Source of the DNA: Porphyra umbilicalis
Taxonomy: Eukaryota > Rhodophyta > Bangiophyceae > Bangiales > Bangiaceae
Assembly (NCBI GenBank): GCA_002049455.2
Contig: KV918886.1
Span: 1 to 64,000 of the forward strand
Direction: 5' to 3'
DNA: 64,000 bases
In this document: piece by piece, positions 43,048 through 53,932 of the stretch
Layout of the letters: each line of letters starts with the position of its first letter
How positions within the stretch are numbered: the first letter of the stretch is position 1
The notes under the pieces: model-generated
Told to the model about the DNA's origin: nothing
What the model saw: the letters and a program-made list of their open reading frames with translations, nothing else
The model's database searches: none
Made by a program: the position numbers and the translations under genes

Positions 43048-44418
43048 GCACTGTCAGTGCCAGTGCTGCTGCCCACCACCGCCGCCAAGTCCGTGGCAAC
43101 CGCCGCAGGGCCGACGGCCGGTGCCGGACGGCCGGCAGCCAAGCCCGTCGAGGTGGGCGGGCGGGCCTCCGCCCGGCCGCCGGCAGCCAAGCCCGCCGAG
43201 GTGGACCGGCGGGCGGCCGCCAGACCGCCGCTCGTCAAGCCCACCAAGGTGGGGAGGCGGGCCGCCGCCCGACCGTCGACAGCTGAGCCCCCCCAGGTGG
43301 ACGGACGGGCGGCCGCCGGACCGCCGCTCGGCAAGCCCACCAAGGTGGGGAGGCGGGCCGCCGCCCAACCGCCGACAGCTGAGCCCGCCAAGGTGGACGG
43401 GCGGGCGGCCGCCGGACCGCCGCTTGTCAAGCCCACCAAGGTGGGCAGGCGGGCCGCCACCCGACCGCAGGGAGCGGAGCCCTCCGAGGTGGGCGGGCGG
43501 CCCGCCGCCCTACCGCCGACCACCGAGCCCACCAAGGTGGACGGGCGGCCCGCCGCCGGACTGCCGACCGGCCAGCCCGTCAAGGTGGACCGGCGGGCCG
43601 CCGCCAGACCACCGAGCGCCGAGCCCACCGAGGCGGACGGGCGAGCCTCCACCGCCGCACTGCCGACCGCCGAACCCGCAGTGGTGGGGGGGCGGGCCGC
43701 CGCCCGGCCGCCGCACGCCCAGCCCCCCGAGGTGGGGGAGCGCGTCGCAGCCGTACAACTGAGCAACGAGGCCGACAGCGTTGTCCGGCAGCCTGCTGGC
43801 GGACGGTCGACGGCCGCCGCGCCGGCCAAGACTACAGCGCGTTGCGAGGGCGACCCAGGTGCTATCTCTGCAGGTGGATCGGCGGCCGGTTTGACACAAG
43901 AGTCAAGCCCGGCTGCCGCCTCCTTTTCACTGTTCGGTGCCTGGCCACCGCGGAAACAGTGGGCCCAACTGGCTGTGCGGAAGAGGAGGATTGAGCGCAC
44001 TCGCTTACCGGAGCGCATCGAGACCAAGCGTCACGCCGCAGCAGCAGAGGCAACTGCGGCGGCGGTTGCCGCAGCCGCTAAGGCAGCCGCTGTGGCCGCC
44101 ACTTCCGCAGCCGAGTCGGCGACCGCCCAGGCGGCGTACCAGGAGGCGGCGGCGGTCGCCGCGCTGGCAAAGCGCGTGGCGAAGAGGGCCCAGGCGACCG
44201 CGGCCCGGGCGGCGGTGGCCTCAAACGCCGCCGCGGCGGCCGTGTCTCACCTGGCAGGGAGGTACGTGCTGCCGCCCGTGGCGTCGGCCGCCGACACTAG
44301 CACCTCTGGCAGCTCCGCCGATCGGCCGGCATCCAAGCGCCTCAGACGGGGCTGCAGCGGCCGCCGACCTCCCCTTCATCCGTCTTCTCGGCGCCGTGGT
44401 GGCGGCGCCGCCAAGTAG
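43048..44418 (+). CDS. 48-bp-repeat protein with alanine-rich helical C-terminus; 5' end unresolved
   Basis: An open frame of about 455 codons ends at TAG 44416-44418. The N-terminal half is about twelve degenerate 16-residue repeats of the type VDGRAAAGPPLVKPTK / VGRRAAARPSTAEPPQ. Non-repetitive sequence follows (ASFSLFGAWPPRKQWAQLAV), a long Ala-rich helix with regularly spaced Lys/Arg/Glu (AESATAQAAYQEAAAVAALA) and a basic end. No ATG lies in this frame before the repeats. The same frame is open from about 42490 apart from one TGA at 43045-43047, so an intron, readthrough or nonsense mutation must be considered. It ends 25 bp before the start codon of the Myb-like transposon gene, suggesting a linked function. 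Family unknown. Confidence 0.5.
   Translation, partial: ALSVPVLLPTTAAKSVATAAGPTAGAGRPAAKPVEVGGRASARPPAAKPAEVDRRAAARPPLVKPTKVGRRAAARPSTAEPPQVDGRAAAGPPLGKPTKVGRRAAAQPPTAEPAKVDGRAAAGPPLVKPTKVGRRAATRPQGAEPSEVGGRPAALPPTTEPTKVDGRPAAGLPTGQPVKVDRRAAARPPSAEPTEADGRASTAALPTAEPAVVGGRAAARPPHAQPPEVGERVAAVQLSNEADSVVRQPAGGRSTAAAPAKTTARCEGDPGAISAGGSAAGLTQESSPAAASFSLFGAWPPRKQWAQLAVRKRRIERTRLPERIETKRHAAAAEATAAAVAAAAKAAAVAATSAAESATAQAAYQEAAAVAALAKRVAKRAQATAARAAVASNAAAAAVSHLAGRYVLPPVASAADTSTSGSSADRPASKRLRRGCSGRRPPLHPSSRRRGGGAAK
43143..43740 (+). repeat. Degenerate 48-bp (16-residue) tandem repeat, about 12 units
   Basis: The CCACCAAGGTGG core recurs at 43241, 43337 and 43433, exactly 96 bp apart, with a related AGGTGGAC unit halfway between. 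Units alternate between two types. Three frames are open because the unit length is a multiple of three and GC-rich. Confidence 0.85.
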
Positions 44419-44443
44419 GTCATCGACGCCTTTGTCGGCCACG

Positions 44444-46186
44444 ATGGGGCGGGGTACTACGTGGCTGGTGGTGGAGAATATGGCGCTCATCAAGGCGTGG
44501 CTCATCCAGGCCAACAACCCAATCCGGGGGACGGACCAGTCGGGTAAGGAGTTTTGGACGCGGGTCCTTAAGAGCTGGCAGCATGTGCTGCGCGACGAGA
44601 CGGACGCGTCGGTGAAAGCGGCGCGGGACCAGCGCGGCTTTGAAGCGCTCCGCAAGCAGTGGGCCAAGATGGTTGCCGGGGTTATGGAGTTTTCAAGTTG
44701 CATCGTCCAAGCGCGGCTGGCCAAGCCGACGGGCATCTCCACGCACGCTGATCTCGTGAGCTGCGCCGAGGGGCTGTATTGCGGGACGAATGTGTACAGC
44801 CGCATCCGCGGTGACCACGCCGACGACGTGGCCAAGGGCAAGACGACGAAGCGCCGAAAAAAGCAAGTGTCGTGCCCGTGGGCACAGTACTGGGAGCAGC
44901 TGAAGGACCAGGACCGATTCAAGTCGGCGGCTGCTGCTTTTGCAGCGCTGCAAAAGAAGGCGGCAAGCGCGCACGTTCGTGCCGCGGCGAGGGCGGCGGC
45001 GGCTGCCGCGTCGGGCGACGGCGGGCCTGCCGCTGACCAGGCGGCTGCCGGGGTGGACCCCGCTCCGGCGGCCGCCGCCAACGCGGCGGTCGCTAACGCG
45101 GCGGCCGCAAGCAGTGCAGTGGGCGACACGGCGGCGACCGACAAGGTTGGTAGCGATGACGAGGAGCAGGGCTCGTGGGCGGGCCGCCCAATCGGTTGCA
45201 AGGCTGCCAAGCGCGCCCGCGCCGACAGCATTGCTGACGACCGCACCATCGGTCGCGTCGCGAGCGCCGTCGAGAAGCTGGGCGACGCGACGACGCAGCG
45301 GACGGCGATGATGGCGTTTAGCCTCCCCTTCATGCGCACGACGCCCAAGGGTGCAGCCTTTTGGGCTCACCAGGCCAAGAAGATGCTCGCGACGGAAGGC
45401 ATCGAGGTCAAGTCGGCCAAGCCGGCGAGCGATGCGTCTGCTGCCAATACGCAGAACAAGAACAAGGTCGTCGCGCCGCCCCCCTTGGGGGATGTTGACG
45501 ACGTATCTGCCATTGACGACAGTTCAGCGGCGGGGAACGCGGCGGCGGGGGAGGACGTGACGGCCGTGGGGGATACGAGGTCGATTGTGCCGCCACCGGT
45601 GGCGACGCCGGAGGTGGTGGAGGAGATGGCGGACGCGGAGACGGCGCCGACGTCGGCGGCACCGACGACCGCAGCACCGACAACAGCCGCAGCGACGGCC
45701 GCAGATTCGTCCGTGTCGACGCCAGCGGCGGCACCATCACCGCCCACGTCAAGAACTGCACCGGCGCCTACAATGCCTTCTTCGTCTGCAGCTCGGTCGG
45801 CTGCCAACAAGCGGCGCGGCCGTCGGGCGCAGGCAACGAAGCGCCAGCAGGCAGCCGCCTCCATGGCCGCGCCGGTACAGACGACCGTCGACCTGACGGC
45901 ACCATCGCCGGCGCCGCCCGCGGCGCCTGCGCCTCGATCTTCATTGGCGGCGGCCGCAGCGGCGGCCGCGGAGGCTGTGGCGGCGGCCGCGGCGGCTGCG
46001 GCGACACCGACGGACGCGCGCAGCACGCCGCAGTCGGCGAGCCGGAAGCGGCCGCCGCCCCAGGCCGGTTCCGCCTCTGACTCCGTCTCTGACGGCGGGG
46101 GCTTTGATGGGTTTGACAGTGATATCATTGCGGCGTTTGAACGTAACGGTGGGCGCTCGTCGAGCGAGTCGGACGAGGACGAGTAG
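44444..46186 (+). CDS. Myb/SANT-like protein of PIF/Harbinger transposon type
   Basis: 580 residues, single exon, ATG 44444. The N-terminal region has the trihelix/SANT pattern of Harbinger-associated Myb-like and NAM-associated proteins: WLVVENMALIKAWLIQANNP, GTDQSGKEFWTRVLKSWQHV, RGFEALRKQWAKMVAGVMEF then SSCIVQARLAKPTGIS, later CPWAQYWEQLKDQDRFKSAA (the H/C-W--L region). In known Harbinger elements this protein binds terminal DNA and carries the transposase into the nucleus. A probable nuclear localisation motif TTKRRKKQ is near residue 135. The second half is Ala-rich with an acidic tail. The convergent Harbinger transposase at 51091-53007 is the expected partner. No internal stop is seen, so the pair may be intact. 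Confidence 0.8.
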   Translation: MGRGTTWLVVENMALIKAWLIQANNPIRGTDQSGKEFWTRVLKSWQHVLRDETDASVKAARDQRGFEALRKQWAKMVAGVMEFSSCIVQARLAKPTGISTHADLVSCAEGLYCGTNVYSRIRGDHADDVAKGKTTKRRKKQVSCPWAQYWEQLKDQDRFKSAAAAFAALQKKAASAHVRAAARAAAAAASGDGGPAADQAAAGVDPAPAAAANAAVANAAAASSAVGDTAATDKVGSDDEEQGSWAGRPIGCKAAKRARADSIADDRTIGRVASAVEKLGDATTQRTAMMAFSLPFMRTTPKGAAFWAHQAKKMLATEGIEVKSAKPASDASAANTQNKNKVVAPPPLGDVDDVSAIDDSSAAGNAAAGEDVTAVGDTRSIVPPPVATPEVVEEMADAETAPTSAAPTTAAPTTAAATAADSSVSTPAAAPSPPTSRTAPAPTMPSSSAARSAANKRRGRRAQATKRQQAAASMAAPVQTTVDLTAPSPAPPAAPAPRSSLAAAAAAAAEAVAAAAAAAATPTDARSTPQSASRKRPPPQAGSASDSVSDGGGFDGFDSDIIAAFERNGGRSSSESDEDE

Positions 46187-46769
46187 ACCAACGTGCCTAT
46201 GCCCACTGTGTTGTTTGCTTTGTTTGCTGCTGCCGAGACCGCGCACCTTACGTGTTGTGCTGCGGCTTTGTACGGGATTATGTCTTGTGTCTTGTGTTGC
46301 TGTGTGGCTCTGGTGCCTCGGGGAGCTGAAGGGGGGCCGGTCGTAGCAATACATGGTTTTTTTTCCCCGTTGGGCAGGGTTTTTTTTTTCCTATGCAACT
46401 TGTCTGTGCGCTCATACCATGCACCGCGCGACGCCACCGCCTCCGCACCCACGCACCCCTCAGAGCCGTACCCTCCGCGCGCGACGCCGCGGGCAACTTG
46501 GCTGCCGCACGCACACAGAGCATATCCGCGCCTGCGGCCGGCACAACGGCGGTCCCCACCGGCCACGAAAGCGTCAGGTCTCTCGGCGCTGGGCGAGGGA
46601 GGCGGCAGCGGCGGAACGGCATGCGCGGGCCCCCGGTCCGTTTGCGTGTGGCCGCCGCTGCCACGCCAGCGCCGCATGTCCACACATCGTCATCGGCGGC
46701 GGGGGCGGCGGCCACGCACGCGCACAGCACGCACCCCGCTTGGCGTGTCGCGGCCACCACCGCGCCTGC

Positions 46770-48140
46770 GCCCGCCGTCACGGCGGCCGCCGCCACGTCG
46801 CAGCTTGTTGGAGAACGAGGCAGCGGCGGCCACCGCGGGACAGGTGCGCGCGGGCGCCTGCGGCAGCTGCGGCCGGCACAGGACAGGTGCGCGTGTGCCG
46901 TCGCCAGCACAGCGTCTGCACCCGCCGTCACGGCGGCCGCCGGTACGTAGTAACTAGTCGAAAACCACGTCACAGGCGGCCGCCGCGGGAGAGGAGCGCG
47001 CGTGCCGCCGCCACCGCCACCGCGCCTGCGCCCGCCGTCACGGTGGCCGCCGGTACGTTGCAACTTCTGGGTGACCGCAGCAGCGGCGGCCGCCGCGGGA
47101 CAAGTGCGCCCGTGCCGCCGCCGACTCCGCGCCCACGCCAACCGTCACGGCGGCCGCCGCTGCGGAACATCTGGTGGGCGCACTTGGCAGCGGCGGCCGC
47201 CAAGGGACAAATGCGCGCCTGCTGCCGCGGCCACCGCGCCTGCGCCCACCGTCACGGCGGCCGCCGCTACGTTGAAGCATGCGGGTGCCCGCGGCAGCGG
47301 CGGCCGCCATAAGACAGGTGCGCGTAGGCGCCCGCGGCAGCTGCGGCCGCCGCGGTAGAGGTGGGGGCGTGCCGCCGCCGCCACGGCGGCCACCGCTGTG
47401 TTGCAGCTTGTGCGTGACCGCAGCAGCGGCGGCTGCCGCGGGACAAGTGCGCCCGTGCCGCCGCCGACACCGCGCCCACGCCCACCGTCACGGCGGCCGC
47501 CGCTGCGGAACATCTGGGGGGCGCACTTGGCAGCGGCGGCCGCCAAGGGACAAATGCGCGCCTGCTGCCGCGGCCACCGCGCCTGCGCCCACTGTCACGG
47601 CGGCCGCCGCTACGTTGAAGCATGCGGGCGCCCGCGGCAGCGGCGGCCGCCATAAGACAGGTGCGCGTAGGCGCCCGCGGCAGCTGCGGCAGCCGCGGTA
47701 GAGGTGGGGGCGTGCCGCCGCCGCCACGGCGGCCACCGCTGTGTTGCAGCTTGTGCGTGACCGCAGGAGAGGCGGCCGCCGCGGGACAAGTGCGCCCGTG
47801 CCGCTGCCGACACCGCGCCCGCGCCCACCGTCACGGCGGCCGCCGCTGCGGAACGTCTTGCGGGCACCCAAGGTTGTGGCGGCGGCCGCCCAATTGGTGC
47901 GCTGCGGTGGGCGGCCGTTTCGGCAGCGCGGCCGCAGCAGCGGCTGCAGCTCGGCGCGGAAGTCCGATGTGGGGGCGCGCGCCGCGCGATTGGTGTGCTC
48001 GGGCGGGCGGTCGGTTCGCCAGCGGCCGCCGCAGCGGGACCCGCGCCTGGCAGCAAGGCGAGGGAGCCCGAGGCGGGGGCGGCGGCCGCGCGATTGGTGC
48101 GCCCGGGCGCGCGGTCGATTGGCCTGCGGCCACCGCTGCC
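46770..48140. repeat. Array I of the palindrome GGCGGCCGCC (NotI-site array) with a 343-bp higher-order period
   Basis: About 19 GCGGCCGC cores separated by roughly 30-70 bp of less repetitive DNA. Longer units recur: GAACATCTGG after a palindrome at 47165 and 47508, with a variant (GAACGTCTTG) at 47850; TACGTTGAAG at 47268 and 47611; both give a 343-bp period. Degenerate cores (GGCGGCCACC, GGTGGCCGCC) mark lost palindromes. Open frames on both strands are by-products. Confidence 0.85.
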
Positions 48141-49709
48141 GCGCCCGTCGCATGTGCAGCCGCCGCGGGTTGGGCTGGCACCGGTGCCCTGTGGGGGCGG
48201 GATTGGTGGGCGTGGGCGCGCGGTCGGCTCGCCGCCGCTGCCCTGCTCTCAGAAAGGGGGGTAGAAAAACAATATCCGATATAGCTCTTCTTGACATTGC
48301 AATGTTTGGTACGACCCCTCTGACGGGCCAATCAGGGCACATTTTCGATGCAAATATGTGTGCGAGACTTTTGTTTGGCTGTTTCCTGAAGCGCATTACA
48401 CTCACATGAGCGCCGCAACAGTAAAAACATCGCTCACGTTGGCTAGCAGGTCACTCATTGGTCAGCTTCTTCTCGGGTTCGTTTATCCATTGGCAACTTG
48501 CTCGCTACCAGCGCACTTTGGTTGTGAAGATGTTCGTAACAGAAAAGTCGTGGGTCGAGCCAGAGAGTGTCATTTGTCTTCGAAAGCGTGTATGTGGGGG
48601 CTGTTGTGGTTAGGGTTAGGGCCGCAGAACATTGCGCCAGTTGGTGGCGGCCGACGCAGACGCTCCACAAGAGTCATTAGGCAAGAGCGGCATCGCGCTC
48701 CTGCCCTCTTTAAGGAGGTCAGCGATGCCGTACCCTCCGCTTCTGCGGCCGCCGCAGGTTGGCCAGGCACCGGCGCGCCCGTCGAAGGTGGTGTTTTCGC
48801 CCCACGGGCGACAGCAGCAGAATACTCGCCGCCGAAGCCCCCTGTTCTGCCGCCGTCCGTGCAAAAGCGCACTGGTGCTCGTGGTCTCCTGGTTGGCTGC
48901 TGTTTTCGCGCCGAGAATTAAACGATTGTTCATTATTAACAATGGCTTGTATCGGTAAAACTAATACTGTATGACTGACGTAGCCCCTCTCTATGACGAC
49001 GTCAATACCGCTGTTACATGTGGCACAAGTTCTTGAAAGGCCGCGCCTCGCTGCGGGCCCTCTTTCCCGCAGCGATTTGATAGAAACGAAGTGTGGCGTG
49101 TATGATGCAGCGGCGCTCATTGGGCATTACTAGCTTATAGATGATGTATTGGTTAACTGTTACACACTGTCAGGCTGTCTGCTCTTGGGGAAATACTTTA
49201 TGCCGATATCCGGTAGGTCGACTCACGAACAGTAACCCACAAGATCCTCCACAAATTCATGCCTATGTGTGTCATTTTTGGCGTCGTTCGGAATCTCCAG
49301 AATTCGCTCTTGCCTTTCCAGATCGTTAAGTGTCGTTTGTGGATCACCCGCGGTTAGTCACCTCTGCGCTGGGGCTGTGCGCCGCTTGTGCCCGTGCACC
49401 GGAGGACGGGGATGGGCCAATGGGGGACAGGGGAACGGTGGTGGTGCTCGCGAGAGGGGAGCGGCACCAGGTGGTGCTGCGGTCGCTGGACGGCCACTGC
49501 AGGGGTGCTTTCACTCCTTCCCCGCTGATGCTGGCGGCGCGCTGTCACGGCCGACCAATGGAAGGGCCCGAAATAGCTCTGCCTGTGCCCAACACCCACG
49601 AGAATGGCAGCCGCTGCCGGGTGGGGCGGCGCGCGACGGCCGCAACCGCTCAGCGATCACGTGCGCCTCGGCGCTCGGCCGTCCGCGACGCACGGTAACC
49701 GGCAAACCT
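48141..49709. other. Low-GC spacer between the two palindrome arrays, no supported gene
   Basis: 48.27-49.35 kb is AT-richer and stop-rich. It includes a two-unit TTAGGG motif at 48610-48621. 49.35-49.7 kb returns to GC-rich DNA with opposed frames. No gene or RNA recognised. Confidence 0.4.
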
Positions 49710-50900
49710 GCGGCTGGCGGCCGCCCCACACGACGTCAAGTGGAGGGGCGGCCGCGGCTACCCAAGCGCACCGTGCCAGACGCCGCTCGGCGGCCGTCAC
49801 TGCGCGGTACCAGCCGCAGCTGCGCCTGGCAGCCGCCCCTCATGTGGTCGAGTGCGGTGGCCGCCATGGTGAGCCAGTGTCGGCGAAGGCGGCTGCCGCC
49901 GACCAACCACCAGCTCAACTGCCGTCATCGCGTGTCGCGGTGCTCGGCGGCGGCCGCCGCCCAACACCAGCGTGCCCCGCGACGCTTGGCGGCGGCCGCC
50001 GCGCATTAAGGTCTAGTGCGGCGGCCGCCGCGCCGTACGCGTCCACGACGGCGGCCGCCGCCGACCAACCGCAAGAACGAGTGCGGTTGCCGGGTGCGGC
50101 TATGGTTGGCGGCGGCCGCCGCCGGACCTCGGCGTGCGTGATGACGCTCGGCGACGGCCGCCGACCATTACGTCGAGAGCGGCGGCCGCCCTCTCTGACA
50201 AGTGTCCACGACGGCGGCCGCCGCCGACCAACCACCAGCTCAACTGCCGTCATCGCGTGTCGCGGTGCTCGGCGGCGGCCGCCGCCCACACAAGCGTGCC
50301 CCGCGGCGCTTGGCGGCGGCCGCCGCGCATTAAGGTCTAGTGCGGCGGCCGCCGCGCCGTACGCGTCCACGACGGCGGCCGCCGCCGACCAACCGCAAGA
50401 ACGAGTGCGGTTGCCGGGTGCGGCTATTGTTGGCGGCGGCCGCCGCCGGACCTCGGCGTGCGTGATGACGCTCGGCGACGGCCGCCGACCATTACGTCGA
50501 GAGCGGCGGCCGCCCTGGCTGACAAGTGTCCACGACGGCGGCCGCCGCCGACCAACCACCAGCTCAACTGCCGTCATCGCGTGTCGCGGTGCTCGGCGGC
50601 GGCCGCCGCCCAACACCAGCGTGCCCCGCGGCGCTTGGCGGCGGCCGCCGCACATTAAGGTCTAGTGCGGCGGCCGCCGCGCCGTACGCGTCCACGACGG
50701 CGGCCGCCGCCGACCAACCGCAAGAACGAGTGCGGTTGCCGGGTGCGGCTATGGTTGGCGGCGGCCGCCGCCGGACCTCGGCGTGCGTGATGACGCTCGG
50801 CGACGGCCGCCGACCATTACGTCGAGTGCGGCGGCCGCCCTGGCTGACAAGTGTCCACGACGGCGGCCGCCGCCGACCAACCACCAGCTCAACTGGTCGC
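49710..50900. repeat. Array II of the palindrome GGCGGCCGCC with a 324-bp higher-order period
   Basis: About 23 GCGGCCGC cores, usually as CGGCGGCCGCCG, at 26-60-bp spacing. The order of spacers repeats: CATTAAGGTCTAG occurs at 50004, 50328 and 50653 (periods 324 and 325 bp), and all intervening spacers are near-identical between copies. About three copies are present, with a degenerate start near 49.75 kb. Each period contains about seven palindromes. Confidence 0.9.
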
Positions 50901-51090
50901 CGCTGCCGCCAAGCAGGACTCATGTGGCATGGTGATTTGGTAAATCTGATAAGACGTAGGTGCAGATAACGTTAACAGGGACGAAAAAGACATTCAAGGA
51001 CTAACCCTTTTCGTCAGAGAGACAATATTCACACACAACATGTCACGGTGCACACAAGAAGTACGTCGAGAATACCACACAGAGAAAACA

Positions 51091-53007
51091 TCAATCAACA
51101 TACGGATCGAGGAGCTCACCGCGCTGCGCAAAAACGTGTGCGCATAGGTCCTCGCGAAGCGCTTGATGCTCCTCCTGCGACTTGGCCTCACCCGTGGCCA
51201 CCAGAATGCGCATAAATTCGCTCATGGGCGCCACAGCGGCGGCCCCGACAGCAGGGGGTGCATAACCGGGTGCACCACCCAGATCTGCCAGCTCCCCGGC
51301 GGCAGCAGCGGCTCCCCCTCCATCCGCGGCCCCTCCTGCCCCAGCAACCTCCTCCTCGTCACCGCCCTCTCCGGCGCCTCCGAGCCCACCGCCGCCGAAT
51401 TCCGCACCATCGACGGCGCCAGCGCCAGCGCCATCGTCAGCGCCGGCTGCGCCCGCGCCACCGGCGGCGCCCGCGCCGGCGCCATCGTCAGCGCCGGCTG
51501 CGCCCGCGCCACCGGCGGCACCCGCGCGGGCGCCATCGTCAGCGCCGGCTGCGCCGGCGCCACCGGCGGCGCCCGCGCCGGCCCCGCCCACCGCCTCCGC
51601 CGCACCCACGTCAACAGCCGCCTGGCCGGCGCCTCCCGCAGGGACGCCGCCGGCGCCCGCGCCTTCAGCGGCGCCAGCGCCAAGGCCGGCGTCTCCCGCC
51701 CCGTCCGCCGTACCAACCCCTGCAGCCCCCCCGCCACCTCCTCCCGCGGGGGCGCCGCCGACGCTCGCGCCGTCCGCGGCGTCCACGCCACCCCCACCTG
51801 CCCCGTCTGCTGCGCCCGCTCCACCGGCTCCACCCGCCCCGTACTGGGTCGATCGCGACCGCGACAAGAAGCTGTCTCGGCGCGCCTCCACCACCATATT
51901 GTGGAGTATGGCGACCGTCTGGGTTGTCAAAACCATGCGGGGCACGGTCCACATCCGGCAAGGGTGCAACATCACGTGAAAACGTGCCGTCAGGATACCG
52001 AAAAGCCGCTCAACGTCCTTCCGCAGAGCCTCCTGCAGGCGATTAAACGTGCGCTGCTCAGGCGTCTGGGGGTTGGGGTAGGGAGCCACGAAAAACGCGA
52101 AGCGGGGGTAAATTCCGTCCACAAGGTAATACAGCAAGGTCCAGGTATTTCCATTGACAGTAAACGAAAATTCACGTGGTGGCCACTTCCCCGTAACGAC
52201 ATCCATGTACATAGGCGATTGATACAGGACGTTAATATCATTGAGACTCCCAGGACTCCCCGCGAAAATGTGGTAGATCCACGTGTCTTCATCACAAATG
52301 GCCTCAATCACGATGGATCGTCGTCCGTCCCGGCCCTGGTACGTGCCCGCACGCGCCTTGGGGCACGACGACCACTCCCAGTGCGAGCAATCAAGCGACC
52401 CAAGACACCCAGGTAACCCCCGCTCAGCGTTGCGGCCCAGGATGCTCTCAATCTCACGCCGCGTGGGCGGCCGCAGGTACAGTGGGCCGAAGTCATCGAC
52501 CATAAACTCAGTGAAGAGCTTAACCGCCGTCGAGATAGTCGATCGCGACAGCCGCACATACTCGTCCGCGCGGTCATACGATTCGCCATAGGCGAGGACG
52601 CGAAACACAGCAACCAGCTTCTGAAGGGGATGTGCCTGCGGCTGCCCCGTCGCGTTGACACGTTGCACCCAAAGTGGGCGGTCTTTGATCGCGCGGTAGA
52701 TCCGAAGGAAGACCGCCATCGGAACGCGGAACCGCTGCTCAAATTGCTCTCGACCGAAAACCGGGGGTAGGCCGTCAACGCCGAAGTAATCGCGTAGGAT
52801 GCACTGCAGACCAAGCGCAAAGTTGCGAGGCCGGTTTGCCAACCTACCAGGCACCGAGCCCCGGTACCGCGGCCGATGGATTTGCGCGGCGGCGAGTGCC
52901 CGCCGTCGCGCCTCCAACAATGTCGCGACGTGAGCAGCCACTACAACCGACGTCGTGACGTCATCGTTAGCCCCCTCGTCCTCCTCCCACCCAGGCACAG
53001 TCATCAT
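51091..53007 (-). CDS. PIF/Harbinger transposase with collagen-like C-terminal tail
   Basis: 638 residues. ATG 53007 gives [16 protein letters not shown]. The core is the plant-type Harbinger DDE nuclease: [56 protein letters not shown], first Asp in [36 protein letters not shown], second Asp in [15 protein letters not shown], Glu in [16 protein letters not shown] and the end [14 protein letters not shown]. All three acidic residues are present and the frame is intact. Unusually, about 200 residues of Gly/Ala-rich collagen-like repeats follow, including three 17-residue units, and then a short complex tail ([20 protein letters not shown]). The gene faces the Myb-like gene across the two palindrome arrays. 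Confidence 0.92.
   Translation of the reverse strand: MMTVPGWEEDEGANDDVTTSVVVAAHVATLLEARRRALAAAQIHRPRYRGSVPGRLANRPRNFALGLQCILRDYFGVDGLPPVFGREQFEQRFRVPMAVFLRIYRAIKDRPLWVQRVNATGQPQAHPLQKLVAVFRVLAYGESYDRADEYVRLSRSTISTAVKLFTEFMVDDFGPLYLRPPTRREIESILGRNAERGLPGCLGSLDCSHWEWSSCPKARAGTYQGRDGRRSIVIEAICDEDTWIYHIFAGSPGSLNDINVLYQSPMYMDVVTGKWPPREFSFTVNGNTWTLLYYLVDGIYPRFAFFVAPYPNPQTPEQRTFNRLQEALRKDVERLFGILTARFHVMLHPCRMWTVPRMVLTTQTVAILHNMVVEARRDSFLSRSRSTQYGAGGAGGAGAADGAGGGGVDAADGASVGGAPAGGGGGGAAGVGTADGAGDAGLGAGAAEGAGAGGVPAGGAGQAAVDVGAAEAVGGAGAGAAGGAGAAGADDGARAGAAGGAGAAGADDGAGAGAAGGAGAAGADDGAGAGAVDGAEFGGGGLGGAGEGGDEEEVAGAGGAADGGGAAAAAGELADLGGAPGYAPPAVGAAAVAPMSEFMRILVATGEAKSQEEHQALREDLCAHVFAQRGELLDPYVD
51431..51583 (-). 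repeat. 51-bp tandem repeat in the transposase tail, three copies
   Basis: CCATCGTCAG on the + strand recurs at 51431, 51482 and 51533. It encodes [17 protein letters not shown] units of 17 residues. Confidence 0.85.
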
Positions 53008-53932
53008 GCCGTCCAAGGTGCAGGAACCACGTACCGGTCGCGGGCACGACGGGGGCGCGCACGGCGGCAGCGAGCACGACGATTGCGAACACGACGGTGG
53101 CGGGCACGGCGGTAGAGAGCACGGCGATGGCGAGCACAACGGTGACGCGCACGGCGGTCGACGGCGCACGTCGCCGACAGGGGCACACCTGCGCCTCGGA
53201 TGCAGGATGCCCACCCACCAGCCCTATCCGTTGGGACCTACCGGGCCGCCCACAGAATAGGTTCTCGGACGTACCAGAGCCTGCCATCCGGCACACCCTT
53301 GGAATCGGCCTGTTTGTTCGTGTCGCATGACCAATCGTATCAGAGAGTGCTTCCAACTCAGTGATACGTACAGTTACGTAGCGTCCTCTATGTCCAGGAA
53401 CCTGACAACTGGTACCACCGTCTCGGCTAGTTCAGGGCAGTTCTCTCTTGCAGAACAACGTATCATGCATGACGCACCGACCGTGACACTGACCAAGAAT
53501 TAACGGTCCGGCTTTCTACGACTCGAAGGACACTTGACCATGTTAGGCCCTGACAATCTCACTGCTGCTACGTCGTTGCCCTGCGCGTCCTCCAAAACAC
53601 ACAGTCTCTATGATCATAGGGCCCAAGACTGACAAAGCGGCCCGAGGACCAACTGGAGTGTTGGCTGCCAACCTCCTCGATCCCGGGGCGCGGTCGCCAT
53701 GATCCTGGCCGCATGCCAGGGATCTCTGTCGCCCTCATACGTCGCGGCCTCTCACGTAGTTCGCGTCTTTTTCTCCAGTCACGGGGTGAATCGATGCGTC
53801 GGTCACATGTCATTATCGGCTCAGTGCATGGCGACTCGATCGTGTTACGGTCGTTGTTTCACGTTGCCGGTCGTCGTTGGACACGTTTTACATTGAAACC
53901 GTTTCTCTTCCAGCCAATGAGAGGGCCCGTAG
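53008..53932. other. Upstream flank of the Harbinger transposase; no gene seen
   Basis: 53.0-53.25 kb has imperfect GCGCACGGCGGT-type repeats in front of the transposase start; from 53.3 kb the DNA is lower in GC and stop-rich. A terminal inverted repeat matching a partner near 42 kb was looked for and not found. Confidence 0.35.

Noticed and set aside
48610-48621. Two TTAGGG units suggesting a telomeric site
   Set aside because: Only two units, isolated, with no further telomere-like DNA; expected by chance.
46770-50900. CRISPR-like look: short palindromic repeat with regular spacers
   Set aside because: The host is eukaryotic, no cas-like genes are present, and the spacers themselves repeat with 324- and 343-bp periods, so this is satellite-type DNA.
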